From the NCBI GenBank assembly GCA_035686365.1, contig DASRZM010000094.1:20339-84338 (forward strand): DNA of 64,000 bases, read 5' to 3'. The stretch is from DASRZM01 sp035686365 (lineage in GTDB: Bacteria > Pseudomonadota > Gammaproteobacteria > Xanthomonadales > Xanthomonadaceae). The position numbers were made by a program, and so were the translations under genes. How positions within the stretch are numbered: position 1 is the stretch's first letter; each line of letters opens with the position of its first letter. Below are positions 19,855 to 30,517 of the stretch, piece after piece. The notes beneath the pieces were generated by a model that saw only the letters and a program-made list of their open reading frames with translations, was not told where the DNA came from and did not search any database.

Positions 19855-20790
19855 GTGAGCCAGATACCGACCCTGGACATCCGCCGGTTCGATACCGACC
19901 GCGATGCCTTCGTCTCCGAACTGGGCGCGGCCTATGAGGAATGGGGCTTCTGCGGCATCCGCGGACACGGCGTGCCCGAGGCGCTGGTCGAGAAGGCCTA
20001 CGACGCCTTCCGCCGTTTCTTCGCACTGCCGCACGAAACCAAGATGAAGTACCACGTGCCCGGGTCCGGGGGCGCGCGCGGCTACACGCCGTTCATGGTC
20101 GAGACCGCCAGGGACTCGCAGTACCCGGACCTGAAGGAGTTCTGGCACATCGGCCGCGAGCTGCCGGCCGGATCCCCGCATGCCCAGGTGATGCCGCCGA
20201 ACCTGTGGCCCGCGGAGATCGAGGGTTTTCGCGAATCAGGCTATGGCCTGTACCGCGCGCTCGATACGCTGGGCGTGCGGGTGCTGCGCGGTCTGGCCCT
20301 GCACCTTGGTCTGCCCGAGCGCTGGTTCGACGACAAGGTCGATTGCGGCAACTCGATCCTGCGCCCGATCCATTACCCGCCGATCACCGAGGCCGAGGTC
20401 CCGAACGTGCGCGCCGGCGCCCACGAGGACATCAATTTCATCACCCTGCTGGTCGGGGCCAGCGCCGAGGGGCTGCAAGTGCGCTCGCGCAAGGGGGACT
20501 GGGTGCCGTTCACCGCCGCCGAAGGCACCATCGTGGTCAATATCGGGGACATGCTGCAGCGGCTGAGCAACCACGTGTATCCATCGACCACCCACCGCGT
20601 GGTCAATCCGCCCGGCGGGCGGGCCCGGCAGCCGCGCTACTCGGTACCCTTCTTCCTGCATCCGAATCCCGACTTCCTGATCAGCACGCTGCCGCAGTGC
20701 GTGACCGCGGCCAACCCGGACCGTTATCCGGAGCCGATCACGGCGCACGAGTACCTGCTGGAACGGCTGCGGGAGATCCGGCTGATCTGA
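19855..20790 (+). CDS. 2-oxoglutarate/Fe(II)-dependent oxygenase, isopenicillin N synthase-like family
   Basis: This 311-residue protein belongs to the non-haem iron oxygenases with an N-terminal DIOX_N region (PTLDIRRFD, YEEWGFCGIRGHGV) and a double-stranded beta-helix core. The iron triad is visible: AHEDINF (His-x-Asp) and TTHRVVNPP (distal His), followed by RQPRYSVPFF, where the RxS pair binds the 2-oxo acid. The substrate is unknown; many bacterial homologues have general housekeeping annotation only. GTG at 19855 was chosen; an in-frame ATG at 19819 overlaps a TACAAT -10-like box. There is no biosynthetic cluster around it, so antibiotic synthesis should not be inferred. Confidence 0.88.
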   Translation: MSQIPTLDIRRFDTDRDAFVSELGAAYEEWGFCGIRGHGVPEALVEKAYDAFRRFFALPHETKMKYHVPGSGGARGYTPFMVETARDSQYPDLKEFWHIGRELPAGSPHAQVMPPNLWPAEIEGFRESGYGLYRALDTLGVRVLRGLALHLGLPERWFDDKVDCGNSILRPIHYPPITEAEVPNVRAGAHEDINFITLLVGASAEGLQVRSRKGDWVPFTAAEGTIVVNIGDMLQRLSNHVYPSTTHRVVNPPGGRARQPRYSVPFFLHPNPDFLISTLPQCVTAANPDRYPEPITAHEYLLERLREIRLI

Positions 20791-20825
20791 GCAGGCCGCG
20801 CGCCGCATCGCACGCTGACCGCCGA

Positions 20826-21623
20826 TCAGGTCTTGCGGAAATCCCGGGAGCGACGCTGGATCAGCGCCAGCGCCGTCCGGTCGGGCAGGTGCTTGGTCAG
20901 CGCCCGGATCCAGCGGTTGGCGCGTCCGGGTACGTGCACGACGCGACCGCGTTCGAGTGCATCGAACCCCTCGCGTGCCACCTGGTCGGCATCCATCCAC
21001 ATCCAGCGGGGCAGCCGCGAGACCTGTCCCCGGGTGCCGGTGACGTCGTGGAACTCCGACCAGGTGAAGCCCGGACACAGGGCCGTGACCCGGATGCCGC
21101 GCCCGCGGTTCTCCAGCGCCAGCGATTCGGAGAACCGGATCATGAACGCCTTGGCCGCTGCGTACAGCGTATGTCCGGCCGAGCCGGGCACCAGCCCGGC
21201 CAGCGAGGCGACGTTGAGGATGCCGCCCCGGCCGGCTGCCTGCATGGCGGGCAGGAAGCGGTAGCTGAGCTCGCACACGGCCGTCACCATCACCTGCAGG
21301 AACCGCTGGTGCTCGGACCAGGCCGGTGCCTCGAACCTGCCCGGCAGGCCGTAGCCGGCGTTGTTGACCAGCAGGCCGACGCTGCAGCCCTCGCGCACGA
21401 CCCATTGCTGCAACCGTGTCGGCGCGCCCGGGTCGGCCAGGTCATCGGCCAGCCAGCGGACCGGCACCTGCGGCTGCAGGCTCTGAGCCAGGTCGCGCAG
21501 GCGGTCCTCGCGGCGCGCGGTCAGCAGCAGGGGCTGTCCGCGGCGCGCGCATTCGCGCGCGATCGCCGCACCGATACCGCTGGAGGCGCCGGTCACGAGC
21601 GCGTAGTGGTCCTGGCTGCCCAT
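20826..21623 (-). CDS. Short-chain dehydrogenase/reductase (SDR)
   Basis: This 265-residue classical SDR has the cofactor motif TGASSGIGAA, the NNAGYG motif, a catalytic Ser in LNVASLAG, and the YAAAK active-site Tyr/Lys. Substrate loops include LCPGFTWSEFHDVTG. A C-terminal extension (RANRWIRALTKHLPDRTALA) resembles SDRs of the DltE/YqjQ type that are often linked to lipid or steroid metabolism. The start at 21623 (MGSQDHYALVTGASS) places the cofactor motif in its normal position. It is divergent from tpiA and converges with the oxygenase gene. The substrate is not predictable. Confidence 0.9.
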   Translation of the reverse strand: MGSQDHYALVTGASSGIGAAIARECARRGQPLLLTARREDRLRDLAQSLQPQVPVRWLADDLADPGAPTRLQQWVVREGCSVGLLVNNAGYGLPGRFEAPAWSEHQRFLQVMVTAVCELSYRFLPAMQAAGRGGILNVASLAGLVPGSAGHTLYAAAKAFMIRFSESLALENRGRGIRVTALCPGFTWSEFHDVTGTRGQVSRLPRWMWMDADQVAREGFDALERGRVVHVPGRANRWIRALTKHLPDRTALALIQRRSRDFRKT

Positions 21624-21686
21624 GGTCCCGTGATGACGGCGAGGCCAGCGGGCACGATAGCAGCCTGCCGAGGATGCCGCGCAGGT

Positions 21687-21714
21687 TTGCCAGGGTCCGG
21701 CCACGCGGTATCCT
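21687..21714 (+). promoter_or_regulatory. Candidate sigma70 promoter of tpiA-secG
   Basis: TTGCCA (21687-21692) and TATCCT (21709-21714) are spaced by 16 bases, 42 bases upstream of the tpiA start. Confidence 0.45.
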
Positions 21715-21756
21715 CGCGGCCCCGACCGCCGCCCTTGGCTCCCGGAGGGCTTCTGA

Positions 21757-22515
21757 ATGCGCCGCAGGATCGTTGCCGGAAACTGGAAGATGCACGGCGA
21801 GCGCGCTTTCGCGCGCGCGCTGCTCGATGCGGTCGCGGCCTCCGGTTCGCCGGCCGGCGTCGAGCTGATCGTGCTGCCGCCGCTGCCGTTCCTGTCGGAG
21901 CTGTCGAGCCGCTACGGCGGCGCGGGCCTCGCATTCGGCGCCCAGGATCTGAGCGAACACGCCCAGGGCGCGTTCACGGGTGAAGTTTCCGCGACGATGC
22001 TTGCCGACGCCGGCTGCCGCTACGTGCTGGTAGGGCACTCCGAACGTCGCCAGTACCACCACGAGGATTCCGGGCTGGTGGCGCGAAAGTTCCTGGCCGC
22101 CCGGGCGGCCGGGCTGGCGCCGATCCTGTGCGTGGGCGAGACCCTGCACCAGCGCGACGCCGATCAGACCCGCTGGGCGATCGAGCAGCAGCTCGAGCCG
22201 CTGCTGGAGGCCGGTGGCATCCAGTGCCTGCAGGGCGCGATCGTGGCCTACGAGCCGGTGTGGGCGATCGGGACCGGCCGGACCGCCGCCCCGGAGCAGG
22301 CACAGGAAGTCCACGCCTTCATCCGTGGCGAACTCGGCGCGCGTGATGCTAAAATCGCGAATTCGCTGCCGATCCTCTATGGCGGCAGCGTCAAGCCGTC
22401 CAACGCCGCCGAGCTGTTCGCGCAGCCCGATGTCGACGGGGGACTGATCGGGGGTGCTTCCCTGGTCGCCGACGATTTCCTTGCCATCGCCCGCGCCGCG
22501 GCGCGGGAGAGCTGA
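21757..22515 (+). CDS. tpiA: Triosephosphate isomerase
   Basis: TpiA interconverts dihydroxyacetone phosphate and glyceraldehyde 3-phosphate in glycolysis and gluconeogenesis. The 252-residue TIM barrel shows AGNWKMHG with the catalytic Lys, VLVGHSERRQYHHE with the catalytic His, VAYEPVWAIGTGR with the catalytic Glu and phosphate loop, and the closing ILYGGSVKPSNAAEL and DGGLIGGASL. Length and motifs are standard. secG follows after 3 bases. The tpiA-secG-tRNA-Leu order is typical of several gammaproteobacteria. Confidence 0.98.
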   Translation: MRRRIVAGNWKMHGERAFARALLDAVAASGSPAGVELIVLPPLPFLSELSSRYGGAGLAFGAQDLSEHAQGAFTGEVSATMLADAGCRYVLVGHSERRQYHHEDSGLVARKFLAARAAGLAPILCVGETLHQRDADQTRWAIEQQLEPLLEAGGIQCLQGAIVAYEPVWAIGTGRTAAPEQAQEVHAFIRGELGARDAKIANSLPILYGGSVKPSNAAELFAQPDVDGGLIGGASLVADDFLAIARAAARES

Positions 22516-22518
22516 ACC

Positions 22519-22944
22519 ATGCTGACCCTGGTCAATGTCCTGTACGTCCTTCTCTCCATCGCGATGGTGGCGCTGATCCTGCTGCAGCGCGGGTCCGGTG
22601 CCGCCGCCGGTTCCGGATTCGGAGCCGGTGCCTCCGGTACCGTGTTCGGAGCGCGCGGCGCCGCGAACTTCCTGTCCAAATCCACGGCGGTCCTGGCAAC
22701 GCTGTTCTTCGCGCTGAGCCTGGGCATGGCGTGGTATGCGAGCCGATCGGCACCGGCCGCGCCGCAGGACGACCTGGGCGTCATGTCCAGCCTGGCCGAA
22801 CCGGCGCCACAGCCCGCGCCCGAAACGGCGACGCCCTCGGAGGTTCCGTCGGCGCCGCAAGCCGAGCAGCCCGAGTCCGAACAGGGCGATGCGAACCCGC
22901 CACAGGGCGACGGCGCCGTTCCGGAACCTGCCGGGGACGGCTGA
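22519..22944 (+). CDS. secG: Protein translocase subunit SecG
   Basis: SecG is the small accessory subunit of the SecYEG channel and helps SecA-driven export. The 141-residue protein has two membrane helices (about 4-24 and 53-74). The conserved loop ILLQRGSGAAAGSGFGAGAS between them continues into TVFGARGAANFL. The last 60 residues form a Pro/Glu/Gln-rich acidic tail (PAPQPAPETATPSEVPSAPQ), longer than in E. coli SecG (110 residues). It is coupled to tpiA and precedes a tRNA-Leu gene that has its own -10 box. Confidence 0.94.
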   Translation: MLTLVNVLYVLLSIAMVALILLQRGSGAAAGSGFGAGASGTVFGARGAANFLSKSTAVLATLFFALSLGMAWYASRSAPAAPQDDLGVMSSLAEPAPQPAPETATPSEVPSAPQAEQPESEQGDANPPQGDGAVPEPAGDG

Positions 22945-22953
22945 GCGTCCTGT

Positions 22954-22959
22954 TACAAT
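22954..22959 (+). promoter_or_regulatory. Candidate -10 element of the tRNA-Leu/nuo region
   Basis: TACAAT followed by the GC-rich discriminator GCCGGGCC, 50 bases upstream of the tRNA-Leu gene. A GC-rich discriminator is typical of stringently controlled stable-RNA promoters. No clear -35 is visible. Confidence 0.4.
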
Positions 22960-23008
22960 GCCGGGCCGCTTTCGCTGCGCGAACGCGGGCACAAGAGAGT
23001 GGATCGCT

Positions 23009-23093
23009 GCCCAGGTGGTGGAATTGGTAGACACGCTATCTTGAGGGGGTAGTGGCGAAAGCTGTGCGGGTTCGAGTCCCGCCCTGGGCACCA
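23009..23093 (+). tRNA. tRNA-Leu (anticodon GAG)
   Basis: An 85-base class II tRNA. The acceptor stem GCCCAGG pairs with CCTGGGC, followed by A and an encoded CCA. The anticodon arm CTATC/GGTAG encloses TTGAGGG, giving anticodon GAG at 23043-23045 (reads CUC/CUU). A long variable arm and TTCGAGTCC complete it. It sits between secG and nuoA, as in related genomes. Confidence 0.96.
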
Positions 23094-23187
23094 TCAATGC
23101 TTCCTGCCGGCGCCCCGGGCGCGGTGCGTCGGCCCTGATGCGCTCCAAACGTTCCCTGCCGGGGCGGAGTGCGGAGGTTCCGGGTCT

Positions 23188-23544
23188 GTGCTGGGCGAGT
23201 ACCTGCCGATACTGCTGTTCCTGATCGTCTCCACCGTGATCGGCGTGACCCTGCTGGTCGTGGGCTGGGCGCTCGGGCCCAGCCGTCCGGATGCCGAAAA
23301 GCTCTCACCCTACGAGTGCGGCTTCGAGGCCTTCGAGGACGCGCGCATGAAGTTCGACGTGCGCTACTACCTGGTCGCGATCCTGTTCATCATCTTCGAC
23401 CTGGAGATCGCGTTCCTGTTTCCGTGGGCGGTCGTGTTCAAGGACATCGGATGGACCGCGATCGTGGCGATGGCCCTGTTCCTGGGCATCCTCGTGATCG
23501 GTTTCATCTACGAATGGAAGAAGGGCGCCCTGGAGTGGGAATGA
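23188..23544 (+). CDS. nuoA: NADH-quinone oxidoreductase subunit A
   Basis: NuoA is a three-helix membrane subunit at the junction of the peripheral and membrane arms of complex I. The 118-residue protein has helices at about 5-27, 60-82 and 88-110. The conserved loop [20 protein letters not shown] contains the Cys that marks the quinone-site region, and FLIFDLE-like [13 protein letters not shown] follows. The start is GTG at 23188, with GGAG upstream. It heads the 14-gene nuo operon, which runs without break to 38047. Confidence 0.95.
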   Translation: MLGEYLPILLFLIVSTVIGVTLLVVGWALGPSRPDAEKLSPYECGFEAFEDARMKFDVRYYLVAILFIIFDLEIAFLFPWAVVFKDIGWTAIVAMALFLGILVIGFIYEWKKGALEWE

Positions 23545-23565
23545 GGGACTGAGGCCGGAGCAGCA

Positions 23566-24108
<543 letters not shown>

Positions 24109-24116
24109 CGACTGCC

Positions 24117-24842
24117 ATGGCCGAAGACAGATCGACCCTTGCCGGAATGCTGCGTGCCCGCTTCGAGTCGAAGCTGGCGTCGGTGAAGGTCGTGCGTGGC
24201 GAGACGACGATCGAGCTGGCTCCCGAATCGTGGCTGGAGGTCGCGCGGGCGCTGCGCGAGGAGCCCGAGTTCGACTTCGAGCAACTGGTCGACGTGTGCG
24301 GCGTCGACTACCTGGGCTACGGCGACAGCGAGTGGGACGTGGCCGACGTAACCACCGAGGGCTACTCACGGGGCGTGGAAGGCCTGGGCCCGGGGCGCCT
24401 TGCCGAGGGTCTTGCGCCATCGGCCCAGGTACCCGAACGACGCTATGCGGTGGTCGCCCACCTGCTGTCGCTGCGCCACAACCGGCGCCTGCGCATGCGC
24501 TGCTTTGCCGATTCGGCATTCCCGCTGGTGCCCTCGCTGGTCGAGGTCTGGGCCAGCGCCAACTGGTTCGAACGCGAAGCCTTCGACCTGTTCGGCATCG
24601 TGTTCGAGGGCCACCCGGACCTGCGCCGGATCCTGACCGATTACGGCTTCATCGGTCATCCGTTCCGCAAGGACTTCCCCCTGATCGGCAACGTCGAGGT
24701 GCGTTACGACCCCGAAAAGGCGCGCGTGGTCTACGAGCCGGTGTCGATCGAGCCGCGTGTGCTCGTGCCGCGCGTGATCCGCGACGACTCGCGCTACGAG
24801 CAGGCGCAGGCCGAGCAGGCCGCGGACGGGTCCGGCTCGTGA
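24117..24842 (+). CDS. nuoC: NADH-quinone oxidoreductase subunit C
   Basis: NuoC is the 30-kDa-type subunit of the hydrophilic arm and carries no cofactor. The 241-residue protein shows the family stretch [20 protein letters not shown] and [18 protein letters not shown] near the C-terminus. It is separate from NuoD, unlike the NuoCD fusion of enterobacteria, which agrees with a Xanthomonadales-like source. The C-terminus is acidic and Gln-rich. Confidence 0.95.
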   Translation: MAEDRSTLAGMLRARFESKLASVKVVRGETTIELAPESWLEVARALREEPEFDFEQLVDVCGVDYLGYGDSEWDVADVTTEGYSRGVEGLGPGRLAEGLAPSAQVPERRYAVVAHLLSLRHNRRLRMRCFADSAFPLVPSLVEVWASANWFEREAFDLFGIVFEGHPDLRRILTDYGFIGHPFRKDFPLIGNVEVRYDPEKARVVYEPVSIEPRVLVPRVIRDDSRYEQAQAEQAADGSGS

Positions 24843-24894
24843 TGCCCGCCGCTTCCCGCCCGCCCGGTGCCGCAAGCCGCGCCTGCGCGCAGCC

Positions 24895-26157
24895 GTGACC
24901 GTCATGGACGAAATCCGCAACTACACGATGAACTTCGGTCCGCAGCACCCGGCGGCGCACGGCGTGCTGCGGCTGGTGCTGGAGATGGACGGTGAGACCG
25001 TGCAGCGCGCCGACCCGCACGTGGGCCTGCTGCACCGCGCCACCGAGAAGCTCGCCGAATCCAAGCCGTTCAACCAGTCGATCGGCTACATGGACCGGCT
25101 CGACTACGTCTCGATGATGTGCAACGAGCACGCCTACGTGCTCGCCATCGAGGGACTGCTCGGCATCCGGGCGCCCGCACGGGCGCAGTGGATCCGCACG
25201 ATGTTCGACGAGATCACGCGCATCCTCAACCACCTGATGTGGCTTGGCACCCATGGCCTGGACCTGGGTGCGATGACGCTGTTCCTGTATGCGTTCCGCG
25301 AGCGCGAGGAGCTGCTGGACTGTTACGAGGCGGTGTCGGGTGCGCGCATGCACGCGACCTACTACCGGCCCGGCGGCGTGTACCGTGACCTGCCCGACCG
25401 CATGCCGCGCTACCGGGAGTCGCCCTGGCACAAGGGCAGGGACCTGGAGCGCCTGAACGCCTGGCGCGGCGGCTCGATGCTGGATTTCCTGGATGCGTTC
25501 ACCGAGGACTTTCCGCGCCGCGTGGACGAGTACGAAACCCTCCTCACCGACAACCGGATCTGGAAGCAGCGCACCGTCGGGATCGGTGTGGTGCCGCCGG
25601 AGATGGCCTATGCCTGGGGCATGACCGGCCCGATGCTGCGCGGCTCGGGCATCGCCTGGGACCTGCGCAAGAAGCAGCCCTATGCGAAGTACCGGGAGGT
25701 CGAGTTCGACATTCCGGTGGGTGCCGGCGGCGACTGCTACGACCGTTACCTGGTGCGGGTGGAGGAGATGCGGCAGTCCAACCGCATCATCCGGCAGTGT
25801 GTGCAGTGGCTGCGCGAGAACCCGGGCCCGGTGATGGTCCGCAACTTCAAGGTCGCGCCTCCATCCCGCGAGGAGATGAAGGACGACATGGAAGCGATGA
25901 TCCACCACTTCAAGCTGTTCACCGAGGGCTACTGCGTACCCGAGGGCGAGATCTACACCGCCGTGGAGGCGCCAAAGGGCGAGTTCGGCTGCTACCTGGT
26001 CTCCGACGGCGCCAACAAGCCGTTCCGGGTCAAGCTGCGGGCGCCGGGGTTTGCGCACCTGTCGGCGATCGACGAGCTGGTACGCGGACACATGCTGCCC
26101 GACGTCGTGGCCGTGATCGGCACCATGGACATCGTGTTCGGGGAGATCGACCGATGA
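24895..26157 (+). CDS. nuoD: NADH-quinone oxidoreductase subunit D
   Basis: NuoD is the 49-kDa-type subunit that forms the quinone pocket together with NuoB. The 420-residue protein shows [20 protein letters not shown] with the quinone-site His. It continues with [41 protein letters not shown], and [14 protein letters not shown] at the end. The GTG at 24895 gives [10 protein letters not shown]; the ATG at 24904 is equally good and gives 417 residues. Neither has a visible Shine-Dalgarno, so translation may be coupled to nuoC. The 52-base gap after nuoC holds nothing else. Confidence 0.96.
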   Translation: MTVMDEIRNYTMNFGPQHPAAHGVLRLVLEMDGETVQRADPHVGLLHRATEKLAESKPFNQSIGYMDRLDYVSMMCNEHAYVLAIEGLLGIRAPARAQWIRTMFDEITRILNHLMWLGTHGLDLGAMTLFLYAFREREELLDCYEAVSGARMHATYYRPGGVYRDLPDRMPRYRESPWHKGRDLERLNAWRGGSMLDFLDAFTEDFPRRVDEYETLLTDNRIWKQRTVGIGVVPPEMAYAWGMTGPMLRGSGIAWDLRKKQPYAKYREVEFDIPVGAGGDCYDRYLVRVEEMRQSNRIIRQCVQWLRENPGPVMVRNFKVAPPSREEMKDDMEAMIHHFKLFTEGYCVPEGEIYTAVEAPKGEFGCYLVSDGANKPFRVKLRAPGFAHLSAIDELVRGHMLPDVVAVIGTMDIVFGEIDR

Positions 26158-26287
26158 CCGGTTCCCCCCACCCGGTCCTTTCCGTATGCGGACCGCACAG
26201 GTCACGGCGGCAATCCGGGGGGCACCGGAACGTCCGGCCGCAGGTGCGGGTGCGCTCCCGGGGCCTGCGGGCAGCAGGGACAAGGGC

Positions 26288-26815
26288 ATGAAAGCTACCG
26301 GAAATTTAGAGGCCGTCCGCGACGTCGACCCGATGCAGCTGCTGTCGGACGATACCCGCCGGCGCATCGACCACTGGGTCGCGAAGTTCCCGCCCGGACG
26401 CAAGCGCTCGGCGGTGATCCAGGGACTGATGGCCGCGCAGGACCAGAACCGCGGGTGGCTCAGCGACGAGCTGGTCGCCGCGGTCGCCAGGTACCTGGAC
26501 ATCCCTCCGGTCTGGGCCTACGAGGTCGCAACCTTCTATTCGATGCTCGAGACCGGCAAGGTCGGTCGCAACAATGTGGCGATCTGCACCAACATCTCGT
26601 GCTGGCTCAACGGCGCCGAGGACATCGTGCGCCATTGCGAGAAGAAGCTGGGCATCGCCGTGGGCGAATCGACGCCGGACGGGCGCATCTACCTGAAGAA
26701 CGAAGAGGAATGCCTGGCCGCCTGCTGCGGAGCGCCGATGATGGTGGTCAACGGCCACTACCACGAAAACCTCACGACCGGGAAGGTCGACGAGATCCTC
26801 GACTCGCTGGATTGA
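26288..26815 (+). CDS. nuoE: NADH-quinone oxidoreductase subunit E
   Basis: NuoE binds a thioredoxin-like-fold [2Fe-2S] cluster (N1a) in the NADH-oxidising module. The 175-residue protein has the ligand pairs in CTNISC and CLAACCGAP, and the upstream [13 protein letters not shown] helix typical of the family. The ATG at 26288 with AAGGG upstream was chosen; 130 bases separate it from nuoD, a stretch with no credible gene. It is followed by nuoF after 52 bases. Confidence 0.95.
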   Translation: MKATGNLEAVRDVDPMQLLSDDTRRRIDHWVAKFPPGRKRSAVIQGLMAAQDQNRGWLSDELVAAVARYLDIPPVWAYEVATFYSMLETGKVGRNNVAICTNISCWLNGAEDIVRHCEKKLGIAVGESTPDGRIYLKNEEECLAACCGAPMMVVNGHYHENLTTGKVDEILDSLD

Positions 26816-26867
26816 ACGCAGGACCCGCGGCCCGCACTTGCGGACCCCGAACGGAAAGACGCTGACG

Positions 26868-28181
26868 ATGGCTTACGGACCTGTCCCGCAGGAACACAAC
26901 GTCTGCTTCACCACGCTCCACTTCCAGGAGCCATGGAGCTACGACAACTACCTCAAGGCCGGTGGCTACCAGGCCTGGCGCAAGGTGCTGGACGGAAAGA
27001 TCCCGTCCGAGCAGGTGGTGGAGATGGTCAAGCAGTCGGCGCTGCGCGGTCGCGGCGGCGCGGGGTTTCCGACCGGCCTGAAGTGGAGCTTCATGCCGCG
27101 CGGCGCGCAGGGGCAGAAGTACATCCTGTGCAATTCCGACGAATCCGAGCCGGGAACGTGCAAGGACCGGGACATCCTCCGCTACAACCCGCACGCGGTG
27201 ATCGAGGGCATGGCGATCGCCTGCTACGCGACCGGCTCGACGGTTGCCTACAACTACCTGCGCGGCGAGTTCCACCACGAGCCGTTCGAGCGACTGGAGC
27301 AGGCCTTGGCGGAGGCCTACGCGCACGGCTGGCTGGGCAAGGACATCCTGGGCTCGGGCGTGGACGTGGACATGTACACGGCACTGGGCGCCGGCGCCTA
27401 CATCTGCGGCGAGGAGACCGCGCTGATGGAGTCGCTGGAGGGCAAGAAGGGCCAACCGCGCTACAAGCCGCCGTTCCCCGCCAGCTTCGGCCTGTATGGC
27501 AGGCCGACCACGATCAACAACACCGAAACCTACGCCTCGGTGCCGGCGATCATCCGCAACGGCCCGGAGTGGTTTCTGGGCCTGGGCAAGCCCAACAACG
27601 GCGGCGCCAAGATCTTCTCGGTGTCCGGCCACGTCGGCAATCCGGGCAACTTCGAAGTCCGGCTGGGCACGCCGTTTGCCGAACTTCTGGAGCTGGCCGG
27701 AGGCGTGCGCGGCGGGCGCAGACTCAAGGGCGTGATTCCGGGCGGTTCGTCCATGCCGGTGCTGCCGGGCGAGACGATCATGCAGTGCACGATGGACTAC
27801 GACTCGCTGCAGAAGGCCGGATCGGGCCTGGGGTCGGGGGCGGTCATCGTGATGGACGAATCCACCTGCATGGTGCGCGCCTGCCGTCGCATCGCGCGCT
27901 TCTACTATGCGGAGTCCTGCGGCCAGTGCACGCCGTGCCGTGAGGGCACCGGCTGGATGTACCGCATGCTCACGCGGATCGTCGAGGGCAAGGGCACGCT
28001 TGCGGACCTGGAACTGCTGCGCGCCGCAGCCGGACAGATCGAGGGGCACACGATCTGCGCCTTCGGCGAGGCCGCGGCCTGGCCCGTGCAGGGCATGCTG
28101 CGCCACTTCTGGGACGAATTCGAATACTACGTGGAGCACGGGCGTTCCATGCTCGACCAGCCGGTCGGGGAGGCCGCATGA
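26868..28181 (+). CDS. nuoF: NADH-quinone oxidoreductase subunit F
   Basis: NuoF binds FMN and NADH and carries the [4Fe-4S] cluster N3, so it is the electron entry point of complex I. The 437-residue protein has the glycine-rich [19 protein letters not shown] (NADH/FMN), [32 protein letters not shown], and the cluster motif [12 protein letters not shown] with a fourth Cys in HTICAFGEA. The ATG at 26868 has GGAAAG upstream. Its stop overlaps the nuoG start (ATGA). Confidence 0.97.
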   Translation: MAYGPVPQEHNVCFTTLHFQEPWSYDNYLKAGGYQAWRKVLDGKIPSEQVVEMVKQSALRGRGGAGFPTGLKWSFMPRGAQGQKYILCNSDESEPGTCKDRDILRYNPHAVIEGMAIACYATGSTVAYNYLRGEFHHEPFERLEQALAEAYAHGWLGKDILGSGVDVDMYTALGAGAYICGEETALMESLEGKKGQPRYKPPFPASFGLYGRPTTINNTETYASVPAIIRNGPEWFLGLGKPNNGGAKIFSVSGHVGNPGNFEVRLGTPFAELLELAGGVRGGRRLKGVIPGGSSMPVLPGETIMQCTMDYDSLQKAGSGLGSGAVIVMDESTCMVRACRRIARFYYAESCGQCTPCREGTGWMYRMLTRIVEGKGTLADLELLRAAAGQIEGHTICAFGEAAAWPVQGMLRHFWDEFEYYVEHGRSMLDQPVGEAA

Positions 28182-30508
28182 GCACGGCGACCCCGACCCG
28201 GACCGCTTCGGAGCAGGTCACCATCGAGATCGACGGCACCGCAATGACCGCGCCGAAGGGTTCGATGGTGATCCAGGCCGCCGACCGCGCCGGAATCCAG
28301 ATTCCGCGCTTCTGCTACCACGAGAAGCTGTCGATCGCGGCCAACTGCCGCATGTGCCTGGTCGACATCGAGAAGTCGCCCAAGCCGATGCCCGCATGCG
28401 CCACGCCGGTGATGGAGGGCATGAAGGTCTACACGCGCTCCAAGCGTGCACTCGATGCCCAGCGCAACGTCATGGAGTTCCTGCTGATCAACCACCCGCT
28501 GGACTGCCCGATCTGCGATCAGGGCGGCGAGTGCGAACTGCAGGACCTGTCCATGGGCTACGGGCGTTCGGTCAGCCGCTTCTCCGAGCGCAAGCGTGTG
28601 GTGCCGGACGAGGATCTGGGTCCGCTGGTGTCCACCGACATGACCCGCTGCATCCAGTGCACGCGCTGCGTGCGTGTGATGGCCGAGGTGGCCGGGACCT
28701 GCGAGCTCGGTGGCATGGGCCGCGGCGAGGACCTGCAGATCGGCACCTACGTGGGCAGACCGTTGATGAGCGAGCTGTCCGGCAACGTCATCGACGTGTG
28801 CCCGGTGGGCGCGCTGACCAACAAGGTGTTCCGCTTCCGCGCGCGGCCGTGGGAACTGGTCTCGCGCGATTCGATCGGCTGCCACGACGCCCTGGGCGGC
28901 AACCTGCACCTGCACGTGCGCCGCAACGAGGTATTGCGCGCGGTGCCGCGCGCCAACGAGGCCGTCAACGAATGCTGGGCCTCGGATCGCGACCGTTACT
29001 CGCACCAGGGGCTGTATGCCTCCGACCGGGTCCTGGCACCGATGGTCAGGGACGGCCAGCAGTGGCGCGAGGCGACGTGGGAGGACGCGATCGGCCGCTG
29101 CGCGGAGCTGCTGGACCGCCACCGCGGCGACGCGCTCGGTGTGCTCGTGCACCCGGCGACCAGTTGCGAGGAAGGCCGCCTGCTGGCGGACCTGTCTGCA
29201 GGGCTGGAGTGCGGCAATATCGATCACCGCCTGCGCGTGCTGGACTTCGCGGACGCGCCGGTGTCCGAACCCTTCGAGATGCCGCTGGCCGCGATCGAGC
29301 AGGCCGACGCGATCGTGCTGGTCGGATGCGACCCCCGCCACGAGGCGCCGTTGCTGGCGCACCGGATCCGCAAGGCATGGAAGTCCGGGGCCGCGATCTT
29401 CGCGATCAATCCGGTCGATTTCCCGCTCGAGCTGGAGCTGACTGGTGCCCACATCGGGACGCCGGGGGAGATGGTCGACACGCTGATGGCGGCCGCGCGG
29501 GCGGCGAGCCAGGACACGCGCGAGAGCGCCCCGCAGGGCATGGCCTCGGCGATGGCCGGCGCCGATACCGACGAGCGGCTGGCGCACATGGTCGCCACTT
29601 TGCGGCAGGCCGGCAACGCCATGGTCCTGGTCGGCGATCTCGCCAACCAGGCTGCCGAAGCCTCCTGGTTGCGAGCCGGCGCGCGCTATCTGGCCCGTGC
29701 GACCGGCGCACGCCTGAACGTCATGCCGGCCGGCGCCAATGCGATCGGACTGGCCGCCAACGGCGTGCTGCCTGCAGCGCGCAATACGTCGGAGATGCTG
29801 GGCGAACCGCGCCAGGCCTACCTGCTGTACGGCTGCGAGCCACCGTTCGATTTCGCCGACGGCGCCGGCGTACTGGCGGCGCTGTCCGCGGCCCGGTCCG
29901 TCATCGCCTGCACCGCCTTCGCAGATGGACGGCTCAAGGAACTCGCGCATGTGATCCTGCCGATCGCACCGATGCCGGAGACCGACGCCACGGTGGTCAA
30001 CTGCGACGGGCTGGTGCAGACGGTGGCGCCGGCGACCCGGCCGCGCGGCGCGGCCCGCCAGGGTTGGCGGGTGCTGCGTGCGCTCGGTGGTGCGCTGGAA
30101 CTGGACGGGTTCGACTTCATGCAGATCGATGCGGTACGCGAGCGCATGGCCACCGCAGGCGCCGTCACCGGTTCGGGCCTGTGCGGGAGGACGGCCGCGC
30201 CGGCGGGCACGCTGGCCCGGATCGCCACGATTCCCGTCTATCGGGGCGATGCCGTGCTCAGACGCGCGGCGGCGCTGAACGCCCACCCGCTGACGGCCGG
30301 CGCACGCGCGGTGATGCATCCGGACGACGCCCGGGACAACGGGCTGGCCGATGGTTCGATGGCGCGCTTCGGCAACGGGCGCGGCACGGCAACGCTGCCC
30401 GTGGTGCTGGATGCGCGCGTCGCGCGCGGCGCCGTGCACATCGAGTCGTGCTACGAGGCGACTGCACCGCTGGGATGCGGCGCCCTGACCGTCGAAGCGG
30501 CGGGCTGA
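28178..30508 (+). CDS. nuoG: NADH-quinone oxidoreductase subunit G
   Basis: NuoG is the largest hydrophilic subunit and carries several iron-sulfur clusters. The 776-residue protein starts with a ferredoxin-like domain ([20 protein letters not shown]), then the His-Cys motif [16 protein letters not shown], the cluster motif [20 protein letters not shown] and [15 protein letters not shown] degenerate molybdopterin-oxidoreductase-like domain fills residues 220-776, as is usual for NuoG, without cofactor-binding chemistry. The gene overlaps nuoF by four bases. Confidence 0.96.
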   Translation: MSTATPTRTASEQVTIEIDGTAMTAPKGSMVIQAADRAGIQIPRFCYHEKLSIAANCRMCLVDIEKSPKPMPACATPVMEGMKVYTRSKRALDAQRNVMEFLLINHPLDCPICDQGGECELQDLSMGYGRSVSRFSERKRVVPDEDLGPLVSTDMTRCIQCTRCVRVMAEVAGTCELGGMGRGEDLQIGTYVGRPLMSELSGNVIDVCPVGALTNKVFRFRARPWELVSRDSIGCHDALGGNLHLHVRRNEVLRAVPRANEAVNECWASDRDRYSHQGLYASDRVLAPMVRDGQQWREATWEDAIGRCAELLDRHRGDALGVLVHPATSCEEGRLLADLSAGLECGNIDHRLRVLDFADAPVSEPFEMPLAAIEQADAIVLVGCDPRHEAPLLAHRIRKAWKSGAAIFAINPVDFPLELELTGAHIGTPGEMVDTLMAAARAASQDTRESAPQGMASAMAGADTDERLAHMVATLRQAGNAMVLVGDLANQAAEASWLRAGARYLARATGARLNVMPAGANAIGLAANGVLPAARNTSEMLGEPRQAYLLYGCEPPFDFADGAGVLAALSAARSVIACTAFADGRLKELAHVILPIAPMPETDATVVNCDGLVQTVAPATRPRGAARQGWRVLRALGGALELDGFDFMQIDAVRERMATAGAVTGSGLCGRTAAPAGTLARIATIPVYRGDAVLRRAAALNAHPLTAGARAVMHPDDARDNGLADGSMARFGNGRGTATLPVVLDARVARGAVHIESCYEATAPLGCGALTVEAAG

Positions 30509-30517
30509 GGACGCGGA

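Noticed and set aside
19855..20790. Isopenicillin N synthase of a beta-lactam pathway
   Set aside because: Only the oxygenase superfamily motifs are seen; there are no ACV synthetase or other pathway genes, and neighbours are housekeeping genes.
23009..23093. Integration site of a mobile element at tRNA-Leu
   Set aside because: No integrase or direct repeat of the tRNA 3' end is nearby; the secG-tRNA-nuo order is conserved.
28127..30439. A 770-codon minus-strand frame opposite nuoG
   Set aside because: It is a codon-bias shadow of nuoG with no recognisable domain.
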